DNA of 64,000 nucleotides from Bradyrhizobium sp. BR13661 (lineage in GTDB: Bacteria > Pseudomonadota > Alphaproteobacteria > Rhizobiales > Xanthobacteraceae). Position 1 is the stretch's first letter; each line of letters begins with the position of its first letter. The DNA lies in the NCBI RefSeq assembly GCF_029892425.1, contig NZ_JARXWB010000003.1, forward strand, positions 1-64,000, in the 5' to 3' direction. Positions 33,565 to 43,273 of this stretch are shown one piece after another. Below the pieces are notes generated by a model. It had not been told where the DNA came from and made no database searches. It saw only the letters and a program-made list of their open reading frames with translations. The position numbers and the translations under genes are program-made.

Positions 33565-34251
33565 ATGACGGCCATGAGAACTGAAACGAGCAATGAGACA
33601 AGGCTGCGCGAGGATATCTGCCGGTTCGGACGGTCCCTGTTCGAGCGCGGGCTGACGCCGGGCTCCTCAGGCAATATCAGCGTCCGGCTGGACGGCGGCG
33701 GCTGGCTGGTGACGCCGACCAATGCCTCGCTCGGCTTCCTCGATCCGGCCAAGCTGTCGCGGCTGGATGAGCAGGGCCGCCTGGTTTCGGGCGATGCCCC
33801 GACCAAGGAAGTTCCGCTGCACACCGCACTCTACGATACGCGCGGAAGCGCGCGCGCGATCGTGCATTTGCACTCCACGCATTCGGTCGCGCTCTCGATG
33901 CTGCCCGAGATCGACCCACGCGCCGCGCTGCCGCCAATGACGGCCTATTATCTGATGAAGTGCGGCGCCACCGCACTCGTGCCCTATTACCGCCCCGGCG
34001 ATCCTGCGGTCGCCGATGCGATCAAGGGGCTAGCGGGCAAGTATTCATCCGTGCTGCTCGCCAATCACGGCCCTGTTGTCGCCGGCGACACGCTCGAAGC
34101 GGCGGTGTTTGCGACGGAGGAGCTGGAAGAGACGGCCAAGCTGTATCTGCTGCTGCGCGGGATGAATCCGAGGTATCTGTCACCTGAGCAGGTGAAGGAT
34201 TTGGTGAAGGTGTTCGGGGTGGCGTTACCGGAGCATGGGCATGAGCATTGA
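33565..34251 (+). CDS. otnC: 3-oxo-tetronate 4-phosphate decarboxylase (class II aldolase family)
   Basis: This zinc enzyme of about 228 residues should cleave 3-oxo-tetronate 4-phosphate to dihydroxyacetone phosphate and CO2. The class II aldolase motifs are present: GSSGNISVRL near the N-terminus, catalytic acid in TKEVPLH, zinc ligands in VHLHSTHS, and a later His in ANHGPVVAG. The frame is open from 33499, and starts at 33565 and 33574 are both possible with weak ribosome sites. Together with ltnD, otnI and otnK it completes the pathway from threonate to glycolysis, although it is read from the opposite strand. Confidence 0.88.
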   Translation: MTAMRTETSNETRLREDICRFGRSLFERGLTPGSSGNISVRLDGGGWLVTPTNASLGFLDPAKLSRLDEQGRLVSGDAPTKEVPLHTALYDTRGSARAIVHLHSTHSVALSMLPEIDPRAALPPMTAYYLMKCGATALVPYYRPGDPAVADAIKGLAGKYSSVLLANHGPVVAGDTLEAAVFATEELEETAKLYLLLRGMNPRYLSPEQVKDLVKVFGVALPEHGHEH

Positions 34252-34266
34252 GCCCGACTCTCACCT

Positions 34267-34346
34267 CGTCATTGCGAGCGTAGCGAAGCAATCCAGAGTC
34301 TTTCCGCGGACGGATTCTGGATTGCTTCGCTACGCTCGCAATGACG
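34267..34346. repeat. perfect 31-bp inverted repeat (family E)
   Basis: Bases 34267-34297 (CGTCATTGCGAGCGTAGCGA...) are the exact reverse complement of 34316-34346, with an 18-base loop. It sits between the convergent otnC and livF-type genes and may terminate both. Confidence 0.88.
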
Positions 34347-34353
34347 GGTGGGG

Positions 34354-35041
34354 CTACAGCCCCAGATAGGCCTTCCGCACGTCCGGATTGCCCTTGATCT
34401 CCGCCGAGGGGCCCTGCATCAGCACGCGACCGGTTTGCAGGATGTAGGCACGATCGGCAATCTCCAGACACTCCGCCATGCGCTGTTCGACGATCAGCAC
34501 GGTCATGCCGGAGTCGCGGATGAGCTTCACGGCCTGAAAAATCTCGTCGACCAGCTTCGGCATGATGCCCTGCGAGGGCTCGTCCAGCATCAAGAGCCGC
34601 GGCCGCGTCATCAGCGCGCGGCCGATCGCGAGCATCTGCTGCTCACCGCCGGAGAGCGTCTCGGCGCGTTGCTCCAAGCGTTCGGAAAGACGTGGAAACA
34701 GCTTGAAGACCAGATCGAGCGGTGCCTCGCGATCAGCTTCACCGCGGTAGAGGTAGCTACCGAGGCGCAGATTGTCGCGCACCGACAATCGTGGAAACAG
34801 GCGGCGGTTCTCCGGCACATAGGCGATGCCGGCCGCGGTGATGTGGTGCTGCGCCATGCCGTTGAGCCGCTTGCCGTCGAACGTCACCGTGCCCGAGCGC
34901 GGACGCTCGGCACCGGCGATCGACTTCAGCAGGGTCGACTTGCCCGCACCGTTTGCACCGGCGACACAGACGATCTCGCCCTTGGTGACCTCGATCGAGA
35001 CCGCGGAGATCGCGACCAGACCCTGATAGGCGGTCGTGACT

Positions 35042-35058
<17 letters not shown>
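34354..35058 (-). CDS. LivF-type ABC transporter ATP-binding protein
   Basis: This 234-residue ATPase energises a Liv-type importer. It has Walker A GANGAGKST, the LSGGEQQM signature, Walker B LLMLDEPSQGI and the switch His in VLIVEQ context. The DEPSQGIMPKLVDEIF segment is typical of LivF. Its start overlaps the end of the LivG-type gene by 17 bases. It is the last gene of a five-gene minus-strand cluster. The general family carries branched-chain amino acids, but homologues carry many other solutes. Confidence 0.92.
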
Positions 35059-35769
<711 letters not shown>

Positions 35770-35773
<4 letters not shown>

Positions 35774-36753
35774 CGCGTGGCTCCTTTCGACTTCGCGCGG
35801 GAGAGCAGGCTGACCAGCCCCTGCGGCAGGGCGAGCGATATCAGCACGATCAGCGTGCCGTAGACGATGAGATCGACGCCGCGACCGGAGCCGCCGATAT
35901 AGGAGCGGGTCAGCTCCGTCATCGGGATCAGGATGGCCGCCCCTAACACGGGCCCCCAGAGGGTGCCGATGCCGCCGAGCACGGCCGGCAGCGCCATCAG
36001 CAGCGAGAACTGGAAGCCCATGACGCTTTCAGGATCGATATAGGCCAGAAACTGCGCGTAGAACGCGCCGCCGACGGCAACGAGGAACGCCGACACCGCT
36101 GCCGCCCCCATCTTCGAGTTGAACACGACCACGCCAAGGCTCTCGGCCGCTTCCGGATTGTCCTTCACCGCGCGCCACCAGAAGCCCCATTTGGAGTCTT
36201 CCAGCCACCAGGTGACGAACCAGGCGATGCAGCACAGCGCCAGCGCGAAATAGAAATATGGCAGCTTGCTGCGCATGAACTGGAATTTCAGCCAGCTGTC
36301 GCCGCGCACCTGAATGGTGATCCCCAACGCAGCCCCCGCCCATTCCCAATTCTGGAACAGGAGCAACCCGATCTCGGCGATGACGATGGTCGCGATCACG
36401 AAGTAATGGCCGCGCAGACGAAAGAAGGGGTAGCCGAGCCCCATCGCGATAGCAGCCGCGATCCCGCCGCCGGCGAGCATGCCGAACCAGGGCAACACGC
36501 CGAACTTCGTGAACAGAAGCTCGGTGGTGTAGGCGCCGATGCCGAAATAGAGCGCATGGCCCAGCGAGATCTGTCCGCAATAGCCGGACAGGATGTTCCA
36601 GCTCTGCGACAGCGCCGCATACATCAGGGTCAGGACCAGGATGTTCTGGATGTAGACGTTCTTGACGAACAGCGGCGCGGACGCGGCGATCGCAGTCAGC
36701 ACGGCGGCAATGATGAGGTCACGGCGGCGCCGCGCGGCAAAATTCTTGTCCAT
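35770..36753 (-). CDS. LivM-type ABC transporter permease
   Basis: This hydrophobic protein of about 327 residues, with multiple membrane helices, is one of two permeases of the importer. The SQSWNILSGYCGQISLGHALYFGIGAYT segment is the LivM hallmark, and GGIGTLWGPVLGAAIL is the conserved coupling region. The ATG at 36753 overlaps the LivH-type stop by one base, and a GTG three bases earlier is also in frame. It is co-transcribed with both ATPase genes. Confidence 0.92.
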
Positions 36754-37634
36754 CACATCGACCCGAACAGGCCACGCGGCCGAATGAAGACGACGAGCAA
36801 GTACACCGCATAGATGCCGACCGACTTCAGCGACGGCGGCAGCATCAGCGCCGTCACCGCTTCGACCAGGCCGACAATGATTCCGCCGGCAAAAGCGCCG
36901 AACACGCTGCCGAAGCCGCCGAGCGCCACCGTGACATAGGCAATCAGCGCAAAGGACGCGCCAACGTCGGGATAGATGTAGAAGAACACCGCCATGATCG
37001 CGCCGGCGAGACCGACAAGCGCGGCGCCAAGGCCCCAGCCGAACGCGAACACGCGGTTCTTGTCGATGCCGACAAGCGCGACCGCGCCGGGATCCTCGCG
37101 GGTGGCTTCCAACGCGCGGCCGAAATCGGTGCGGTGGATGAAGAGGTAGAGGCCGGCAAAGGCCGCGATCGAGACCAGCGCACCGACCAACTGCGGCTCC
37201 GGCAGGAAGATGCCTGCAATCGAGACGGTTTTACCGCCGATCAAGGACGGCGGAATGCTGCGATAGTCTGGCGTGAAGAACAGTTGGGCCAGTCCGCGCA
37301 TGACGATGGCGAGGCCAAAAGTCGTGAAGATCTGCACCATGCCGGCGTTGGCCTTGGCCCGCATGGCGAAGCGTACGATCAGGAGATAGACGATCGCTCC
37401 GAACACGAACAGCGCGGCGGCGACCAATGGCGCCGAGAGCAAGGGGTCGATGGCGAAGTACGAGAACAGGAAGAAGGACGCGTACATCGCGATCATCAGG
37501 AACTCGCCATGGGCAAAGTTCGTGACGTCCATCAAGCCGAAGATCAGCGCAAGGCCGACGGCGATCAATCCGTAGAGCAGGCCCATCAGCAGGCCGCTCG
37601 CGAGACTTTGGACAATTGTTTCGACTGTCAGCAA
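36753..37634 (-). CDS. LivH-type ABC transporter permease
   Basis: This 293-residue permease is the partner of the LivM-type subunit. It has MGLLYGLIAVGLALIFGLMDVTNFAHGEF near the N-terminus and ALGGFGSVFGAFAGGIIVGLVEA near the C-terminus, both typical of LivH. The start is preceded by a 147-base gap after the binding-protein gene, which contains hairpins. The permease and ATPase genes may therefore be expressed at a lower level than the binding protein. Confidence 0.92.
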   Translation of the reverse strand: MLTVETIVQSLASGLLMGLLYGLIAVGLALIFGLMDVTNFAHGEFLMIAMYASFFLFSYFAIDPLLSAPLVAAALFVFGAIVYLLIVRFAMRAKANAGMVQIFTTFGLAIVMRGLAQLFFTPDYRSIPPSLIGGKTVSIAGIFLPEPQLVGALVSIAAFAGLYLFIHRTDFGRALEATREDPGAVALVGIDKNRVFAFGWGLGAALVGLAGAIMAVFFYIYPDVGASFALIAYVTVALGGFGSVFGAFAGGIIVGLVEAVTALMLPPSLKSVGIYAVYLLVVFIRPRGLFGSM

Positions 37635-37696
37635 CTTGTCCCCCAGAGAAATCCCTCAGCCCGAGGGGCATCATCGAACACGCATCGCAAAGAACG

Positions 37697-37726
37697 AGCC
37701 CGCCTTCGTCTTTCGCGACGCGGGCT
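37697..37726. terminator. hairpin between the binding-protein and LivH-type genes
   Basis: Arms AGCCCGC (37697-37703) and GCGGGCT (37720-37726) are complementary across a 16-base loop. With the hairpin at 37752-37772 it could stabilise or partly terminate the binding-protein transcript. There is no strong T-run. Confidence 0.4.
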
Positions 37727-37751
37727 TCGCCTTACTCTGCAGAATCAGGAT

Positions 37752-37772
37752 CGGGAGCCGACCGAGCTCCCG
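37752..37772. terminator. hairpin just after the binding-protein stop
   Basis: Arms CGGGAGC (37752-37758) and GCTCCCG (37766-37772) pair around a 7-base loop, 9 bases past the stop codon on the minus strand. Attenuation between a binding-protein gene and its permease genes is common in such operons. Confidence 0.45.
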
Positions 37773-37781
37773 GCTCCATCC

Positions 37782-39026
37782 TCACTTCATCGGCCAGACA
37801 GCCTCGGCCACCGCCGCCTGCGACGGGAAGATGGTGACGAACTTGCCGCCGATATATTGCAGCAGCACCGGATCGGCGTCGTTGTTCTGGCCCATGTCGT
37901 CGAACTTGACCCGCTTCCAGGGCATGATGGTCTGCTCGCCCGGAATGTCGGTTGCGGCCATCGCGTCGCGGATCTTCTCGCCGTCGGTCGACTTGGCGCG
38001 GTTGATGGCGTCCGCGATCACGATCATCGCCATGAACTGCCGCGAGGTGTTGTCGTTGAGGTCCTTGCCCGACTTCGCCTTGAACAGATCGTTGATCTTG
38101 CCGACCATCGGCCGCTTGGCGGCGAGATCGAGCGAGAAGCTGCCGCGCGTGATCGCGCCTTCGAGCTTGTCGCCGACGGCGTCGTAAAGCGCCTTCTCGG
38201 AGAAACCGGCCGCCTGGGCCAGGATCGCGTTCGGCTTGTAGCCGAGCTCGGCCATGGTCTTGACCAGCAGGATGCCGTCCGTGGTGTAGCTCGAGGGCAG
38301 CAGCACGTCGGCATTGGCGGCCTTGAGCTGCTGGACTTCGGCGGACAAGGACGGCGAGTTGGCGCGATACTTGATGTCGGAGACGATCTTGTAGCCACGC
38401 TCGGTTGCGAGCTTGGTCTGGGCATTGGCGGAATCGGTGCCGAAGATCGTGTCTTCGTGGAACAGCGCCAGCGTATCCGCCTTGACCCCCTTCTTCTTCA
38501 TCGCGTCGAGGAAATCGAACATCGCGGCCGAGAACATCTCGTCATGCGGCGAAGCGCGGAAATAATACTTCAGTCCGCGGCGATGCAGGCTGGGCGAGGA
38601 ATTGTCCGCCGACAGGAACGGGATCTGGTAACGCTCGCAGATCTGGCTGACCGTGACCGCGACAGCGCTCTGATAGGAGCCGAGCACGGCGCAGACCTTT
38701 TCCTGGGTGATCAATCGCTCGGCTTCGGCCCGACCCTTTTGCGGGTCGCCCTGATGGTCGGCATACACCATGCGGATCTTGGCACCACCAAGACCGGGCA
38801 AGCCGACGCCCTTTGCCAGCGGAAGGTCGAAGTCCTGATCATTGTTGATGATGTCGATTGCGGTCTCGAACGCGCGCTGCGCATCGACACCCACCTGGGC
38901 ACCGGCGCCCGACAGGGGATAGGTCGCGCCGATTACCACCTCGGAAGTCTGTGCGCGTGCGGCTAGCGGCAGCAGCGCGGCAGCGGCGGTGGCTCCGAGC
39001 AGAACGTCGCGGCGAGTGATCGTCAT
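37782..39026 (-). CDS. Liv-type ABC transporter substrate-binding protein
   Basis: This periplasmic-binding protein of 414 residues is of type I fold. The N-terminus MTITRRDVLLGATAAAALLPLAARAQ has a twin-arginine (RR) pair and a cleavage site after ARA, so Tat export is likely. The mature part opens EVVIGATYPLSGAGAQVGVDAQRAF, the normal start of this family. ADNSSPSLHRRGLKYYFRASPHDEMF is in the ligand-cleft region. It is the first gene of the transporter operon. The solute is unknown. Neighbours on either side handle tetronates and an unidentified hydroxy- or ureido-acid. Confidence 0.9.
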   Translation of the reverse strand: MTITRRDVLLGATAAAALLPLAARAQTSEVVIGATYPLSGAGAQVGVDAQRAFETAIDIINNDQDFDLPLAKGVGLPGLGGAKIRMVYADHQGDPQKGRAEAERLITQEKVCAVLGSYQSAVAVTVSQICERYQIPFLSADNSSPSLHRRGLKYYFRASPHDEMFSAAMFDFLDAMKKKGVKADTLALFHEDTIFGTDSANAQTKLATERGYKIVSDIKYRANSPSLSAEVQQLKAANADVLLPSSYTTDGILLVKTMAELGYKPNAILAQAAGFSEKALYDAVGDKLEGAITRGSFSLDLAAKRPMVGKINDLFKAKSGKDLNDNTSRQFMAMIVIADAINRAKSTDGEKIRDAMAATDIPGEQTIMPWKRVKFDDMGQNNDADPVLLQYIGGKFVTIFPSQAAVAEAVWPMK

Positions 39027-39111
39027 TGGCAAAGTCCCCTGTTATTCGCGCGTATCGAATGAAACGATTGACAAACTGCGTAAAGCCCGAAGAAGCAGCA
39101 AACGCTGCCTA

Positions 39112-39927
39112 CTAAATCACGGCCATGTTCCTGTTCTTCAGATCCGTCACCAGCATCAAGCCGGGCGAATGCGTGATCGCGAATGGGACCTTGGCGGCGT
39201 TGATCACCGATTGCGGCGTCACGCCGCAGGCCCAGAACACCGGGATCTCGTCATCGGCGACTGGTACGGGATCACCATAGTCCGGCTTGGCAATGTCCTT
39301 GATGCCGATCAGATGCGGATGGCCGAGATGCACGGGCGCGCCGTGCACGGCGGGATAACGCGAGGTGATCTGCACCGCACGGATCGCATCGGCCGGCTTG
39401 AACGGGCGCATCGACACCACCATAGGTCCCGCGAACGGACCGGCCTCACCGCAAGCGATATTGGTGCGGTACATCGGCACGCGCACATTCTCTTCAATAT
39501 GGCGGATCGGCATGCCCTCGTCGAGCAACGCCTCCTCGAACGAGAACGAGCAGCCCAGCACGAAGGTCACGAGGTCGTCGCGCCAGTAGCTGGTGACGTC
39601 AGTCGGCTCGTCGACCACTTCACCATCGCGCCAGACGCGATAGCGCGGCACGTCAGTGCGGATGTCGAGATCGGCGCCGAGCGCGGGAATGTGGGGACTG
39701 CCGACGTCGGACATGCCGATGATCGGGCACGGTTTCGGATTGAGCTGGCAGAAGCGGTGGAAAGCGCCGGCGTATTCGGCCGGCAGGATCGCCAGATTGC
39801 CCTGGACGAAGCCGGGGGCGACCCCCGCGGTCGAACCGACCTGGCCAGCGCGATAGGCGAGCCGCGCCTGGCGGCTCGGGAGCGTGTCGGGTGTTTCAGT
39901 TTGCTGCGCTGCCACCAAAACAGTCAT
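39112..39927 (-). CDS. putative hydro-lyase, DUF1445 (YcsI) family
   Basis: This 271-residue protein is of the DUF1445 family, some members of which are annotated as hydro-lyases and are related to D-glutamate cyclase. It has recognisable family segments: [48 protein letters not shown], and [16 protein letters not shown] at the C-terminus. It is divergent from the LysR gene, which suggests control by that regulator. Its position beside the amino-acid or ureido-acid genes fits dehydration or cyclisation of an amino-acid-derived acid, but no substrate can be named. Confidence 0.85.
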   Translation of the reverse strand: MTVLVAAQQTETPDTLPSRQARLAYRAGQVGSTAGVAPGFVQGNLAILPAEYAGAFHRFCQLNPKPCPIIGMSDVGSPHIPALGADLDIRTDVPRYRVWRDGEVVDEPTDVTSYWRDDLVTFVLGCSFSFEEALLDEGMPIRHIEENVRVPMYRTNIACGEAGPFAGPMVVSMRPFKPADAIRAVQITSRYPAVHGAPVHLGHPHLIGIKDIAKPDYGDPVPVADDEIPVFWACGVTPQSVINAAKVPFAITHSPGLMLVTDLKNRNMAVI

Positions 39928-40009
39928 GCGATCGACCTGCCTATAAACTCGACAAAGACAGCCAACACCAAGCGTGCTATAAAGTCTAATCTTCCTTTCT
40001 AATCAAGAT

Positions 40010-40030
40010 CGATAAATTCTATTTATCGAA
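40010..40030. promoter_or_regulatory. AT-rich palindrome with LysR-type T-N11-A box
   Basis: The dyad TCGATAAA-TTCTA-TTTATCGA has 8-bp arms and lies 16 bases before the LysR start, in the gap shared with the divergent DUF1445 gene. T40014 and A40026 give the T-N11-A spacing recognised by many LysR regulators. It stands out against the GC-rich background. Confidence 0.65.
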
Positions 40031-40046
40031 CTGGAAAATCTTTCCA

Positions 40047-40964
40047 ATGCTGGACTTCAGGTCGATCGAAACCTTCCTCTGGGTTGTGAAGCTCGGCAGC
40101 TTCCGCGGCGCCGCAGCACGGCTCAATACGACCCAGCCTGCGATCTCCCAGCGCATCGCCCAGCTCGAGCGCGAGATGGGCGTAAAGTTGCTGAATCGTG
40201 ACCATCGTGTGGCCTCGCCCACCCCAAGCGGCCGCCAGATGATGGTCTATGCGGAAAAGCTGATCGGCTTGCGCGCTCAGATGATGGCCGAGATCGGCGA
40301 CCGCTCGGCGATGCGCGGCGTGATGCGGCTTGGCGTCGCCGAAACCATTGTGCACACTTGGCTGCCGCGGCTGGTGAAGAGCGTCAACGAAATCTATCCG
40401 AACCTGTCGCTGGAGATCGAGGTCGACATCACGCCGAACCTCACCGCGCGCCTGCTCGCACAGGAGATCGAGCTCGCCTTCGTGGTCGGACCGCTCTCCG
40501 CTTCAGGCGTGCACAACCGCAAGCTCGCCGACTATCCGATCGGCTTTCTCGCAAGCCCCTCACTCGGGCTCGGCCACGGCCCGGTAACCCCGGCAGATAT
40601 CGCGCGTTTTCCGATCATCACCTTCCCGCGCAAGACCAGGCCCTATGAAGTTGTTCGCGAGGTCTTTGACCGGCCGGAGCTGCCGCCAATCCGCCTGCAT
40701 GCCTCTGCCTCGCTTGCCACCGTGATCCACATGGCGGTGGAAGGCCTCGGCATCGCCGTGATCCCCGATGCCATCGTCGAGAACGAGCTCGCTGACGGTC
40801 GGCTGCAATTGCTCGACACCGACCTCGAGATCGCACCGCTGACCTTCACAGCAAGCTGGCTCGCCTCGCCCGACGTCGTGGCGGTGCAGCGCGTCGCCGA
40901 GCTTGCATGTCAGATTGCGCAGAGCAGCCTCGCGGTTGACGCGCCCGCGCTGGCGCGTCATTGA
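40047..40964 (+). CDS. LysR family transcriptional regulator
   Basis: This 305-residue regulator has an N-terminal winged helix-turn-helix (residues 1-60, with FRGAAARLNTTQPAISQRIAQLE as the recognition region) and a C-terminal effector-binding domain of the periplasmic-binding-protein fold. It faces the DUF1445 gene and precedes the M20 hydrolase gene, with 31 bases between, so it may regulate both directions. The palindrome at 40010-40030 is its likely operator. The inducer is unknown, but is probably the substrate of the downstream hydrolase or dehydrogenases. Confidence 0.92.
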   Translation: MLDFRSIETFLWVVKLGSFRGAAARLNTTQPAISQRIAQLEREMGVKLLNRDHRVASPTPSGRQMMVYAEKLIGLRAQMMAEIGDRSAMRGVMRLGVAETIVHTWLPRLVKSVNEIYPNLSLEIEVDITPNLTARLLAQEIELAFVVGPLSASGVHNRKLADYPIGFLASPSLGLGHGPVTPADIARFPIITFPRKTRPYEVVREVFDRPELPPIRLHASASLATVIHMAVEGLGIAVIPDAIVENELADGRLQLLDTDLEIAPLTFTASWLASPDVVAVQRVAELACQIAQSSLAVDAPALARH

Positions 40965-40995
40965 AAAAGGCGCCGGACCAACGAGAGACTGACGC

Positions 40996-42246
40996 ATGAG
41001 CCGAGCCGCGACCAACCTGCAAATCGATTCCGCCCGCCTCTGGGGCTCCATCCATGAGACCGCGCAGTTCGGCGGGACGGCCAAAGGCGGTGTGCGGCGG
41101 CTGACGCTCAGCAGCGAAGACAAGCAAGTGCGCGACTGGTTCCGAAAGGCTTGTGAGGGCGCGGGGCTTGAGGTGCACACCGATGCGCTCGGCTCGCAAT
41201 TCGGCCTGCGCAAGGGTCGCGACATGTCGAAGCTGCCCGTCGGCATCGGCTCGCATCTCGACACCCAGCCGACCGGCGGCAAGTATGACGGCATTCTGGG
41301 AACGCTCGGCGCGCTCGAAGTGATCCGCACGCTGAACGATGCCGGCATCGAGACCGAGGCACCGATCTGCATCGTCAACTGGACCAACGAGGAGGGCTCG
41401 CGCTTCGCGCCGGCGATGATGGCCTCCGCAGCCTATGTCGGCGATTTCACCACCGACGACATCCTCTCGCGCAAGGACATCGACGGCACTACCGTCGGCC
41501 AGGCGCTCGACAGCATCGGCTATCGCGGCGACAAGCCCGTCGGCTTCCAGAAGCTCGGCTGCTTTGTCGAACTCCACATCGAGCAGGGCCCGATCCTCGA
41601 AGCCGAGGGCAAGACCATCGGCGTGGTCGATTCCGGCCAGGGCGTGCTCTGGTACGACGGCAAGATTTCCGGCTTCGAGAGCCATGCAGGCTCGACCCCG
41701 ATGCCGCTGCGGCGCGACGCGCTGGCGACGCTCTCCGAGATCGTGCTGGCGATGGAGGCCATCGCGAAGAAGCACGGGCCGAACGCGGTCGGCACCATCG
41801 GCGAGGCCGTGATCGCCAACCCCTCGCGCAACGTCATTCCCGGCGAGATCGCATTCACCATGGATTGTCGCAGCGCCGATGGCGCGATCATGGATGCGCT
41901 CGATCGCGATCTGCGCGGCGCGATTGCCGAGATCGCCGCGCGTCGCAAGGTCGATGTGAAAATTGACCTCGTCTGGCGCAAGCCGCCGACACATTTCGAT
42001 CCCAAGCTGATCGCCGCCGTCGAGAATGCGGCCAAGACGCTCGGCTATTCCTCGCGCCGCATCACCTCCGGCGCTGGCCACGATGCCTGCAACCTCAACA
42101 CAATCATACCAGCCGCCATGGTGTTCGTGCCCTGCAAGGACGGCATCAGCCACAACGAGCTGGAAGACGCGACGCAACCCGACTGCGCCGCGGGCACCAA
42201 CGTGCTGATGCACACCGTGCTGGCCATCGCCGGCCTCGCGTCCTGA
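40996..42246 (+). CDS. M20 family Zn-dependent hydrolase (N-carbamoyl amino acid amidohydrolase-like)
   Basis: This 416-residue amidohydrolase is of the allantoate amidohydrolase / N-carbamoyl-L-amino acid hydrolase / beta-ureidopropionase group. The di-zinc ligands are visible: His87 (GSHLDT), Asp98 (KYDG), Glu133 (NEEG), His194 (ELHIEQGP), and a C-terminal His in GISHNELE. ESHAGSTPMPLRRDAL is the dimerisation-domain motif. It would release CO2 and ammonia from a ureido compound. The next gene starts 12 bases later, so it forms an operon with the hydroxyacid dehydrogenase. The exact ureido substrate is unknown. Confidence 0.88.
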   Translation: MSRAATNLQIDSARLWGSIHETAQFGGTAKGGVRRLTLSSEDKQVRDWFRKACEGAGLEVHTDALGSQFGLRKGRDMSKLPVGIGSHLDTQPTGGKYDGILGTLGALEVIRTLNDAGIETEAPICIVNWTNEEGSRFAPAMMASAAYVGDFTTDDILSRKDIDGTTVGQALDSIGYRGDKPVGFQKLGCFVELHIEQGPILEAEGKTIGVVDSGQGVLWYDGKISGFESHAGSTPMPLRRDALATLSEIVLAMEAIAKKHGPNAVGTIGEAVIANPSRNVIPGEIAFTMDCRSADGAIMDALDRDLRGAIAEIAARRKVDVKIDLVWRKPPTHFDPKLIAAVENAAKTLGYSSRRITSGAGHDACNLNTIIPAAMVFVPCKDGISHNELEDATQPDCAAGTNVLMHTVLAIAGLAS

Positions 42247-42258
42247 TCGGAGACAGAC

Positions 42259-43170
42259 ATGCGCGGAGTTTTCGTCGACGCCAATGAGGCGCTTGCCGTG
42301 ATCATGGAGCGGCTGGAGAAGCCCGGCGACCCCAAGGTGTGGATCCACAGGGATCCCGATATCACGCCCGAGCAATATCCTGAGATCCTCGACGGCGCCG
42401 AGATCGCCATCGTCGATCATACGGCGCTACCGACCGAAGTCGCGAAGAAGTGCACGGGCCTCAAGCACGTCGTGTTCCTCGGCACCGGCGCACGCAGCTA
42501 CATGAACCCGGAGGAGCTCGCCGAGCTCGGCATCTCCGTGCATCTGATCAAGGGCTATGGCGACACGGCGGTGGCGGAGTCAGCAATCGCGCTGATGTGG
42601 TCCTCGGCCCGCGTCATCGCCATGATGGACCGCGAGATGCGCGCCGGAAACTGGTTGCGCGAAGACGGCATGCAGCTCACCGGCAAGACGCTGGGCTTGA
42701 TCGGCTTCGGCGGCATCGCCGCCGAGGTCGCGCGCATCGCATTTGGCAGCGGCATGAAGGTGATTGCCTGGAACCGCTCACCAAAGAGCCATCCGGGGGT
42801 CGAGTTCACCGATCTCGACACGCTGCTGGCGCGGAGCGACGTCGTGTCGCTGCATCTGCTGCTCAATGACGAGACGCGCGGCATGATCACGCGGGAGACA
42901 ATCGCGAAGATGAAGCCGGGCGTTATCTTCGTGAACACCGCCCGCGCCGCCATCGTCGACGAGCAAGCGATGATCGACGCGCTGAAATCGGGCCATATCC
43001 GTCACGCCGGCCTCGACGTCTTCAACATCGAGCCGCTGCCGGCGGACCATCCGCTGACCAAGATTCCAAACGTGACGCTGTCGGCGCATTCTGCTTTCCG
43101 CACGCCCGAAGCCAGCGAGAACCTGATTGAGGCGGCGTGGGTTCACTGCCGCCGGATCGTGAATTCGTAA
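42259..43170 (+). CDS. D-2-hydroxyacid dehydrogenase family protein
   Basis: This 303-residue NAD(P)-dependent oxidoreductase interconverts a 2-hydroxyacid and its 2-oxoacid. The dinucleotide motif GLIGFGGIAAEVA is in the C-terminal half, as in all D-2-hydroxyacid dehydrogenases. The catalytic Arg (NTARAAIVDEQ), Glu (DVFNIEPLP) and His (LSAHSAFRTPEAS) are all intact. An AGACAGAC leader follows the hydrolase stop closely. Phosphoglycerate dehydrogenase is an alternative, but there is no ACT domain. It probably oxidises or reduces an acid made by the neighbouring enzymes. Confidence 0.88.
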   Translation: MRGVFVDANEALAVIMERLEKPGDPKVWIHRDPDITPEQYPEILDGAEIAIVDHTALPTEVAKKCTGLKHVVFLGTGARSYMNPEELAELGISVHLIKGYGDTAVAESAIALMWSSARVIAMMDREMRAGNWLREDGMQLTGKTLGLIGFGGIAAEVARIAFGSGMKVIAWNRSPKSHPGVEFTDLDTLLARSDVVSLHLLLNDETRGMITRETIAKMKPGVIFVNTARAAIVDEQAMIDALKSGHIRHAGLDVFNIEPLPADHPLTKIPNVTLSAHSAFRTPEASENLIEAAWVHCRRIVNS

Positions 43171-43203
43171 CCCACCACTGACTATTTCCGCGGAGACAGA
43201 AGA

Positions 43204-43231
43204 GGTGGGTTACGGCTTCGCCTAACCCACC
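43204..43231. repeat. short palindromic repeat (family D, copy 4)
   Basis: Arms GGTGGGTTA (43204-43212) and TAACCCACC (43223-43231) pair perfectly across a 10-base loop. It lies between the hydroxyacid dehydrogenase and Ldh-family genes and may lower read-through. Confidence 0.75.
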
Positions 43232-43273
43232 CTACGCGCCCCGCCAGATCGTAAGAGGACAAGAGCAACAACA

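Noticed and set aside
37134..38966. A 610-residue plus-strand open frame opposite the Liv genes
   Set aside because: It is antisense to the LivH-type and binding-protein genes, which have clear signatures. Its own sequence is shadow-like.
40846..42420. A 524-residue minus-strand open frame opposite the M20 hydrolase
   Set aside because: The plus strand has complete metal-ligand motifs of the hydrolase. The antisense frame has no recognisable fold.
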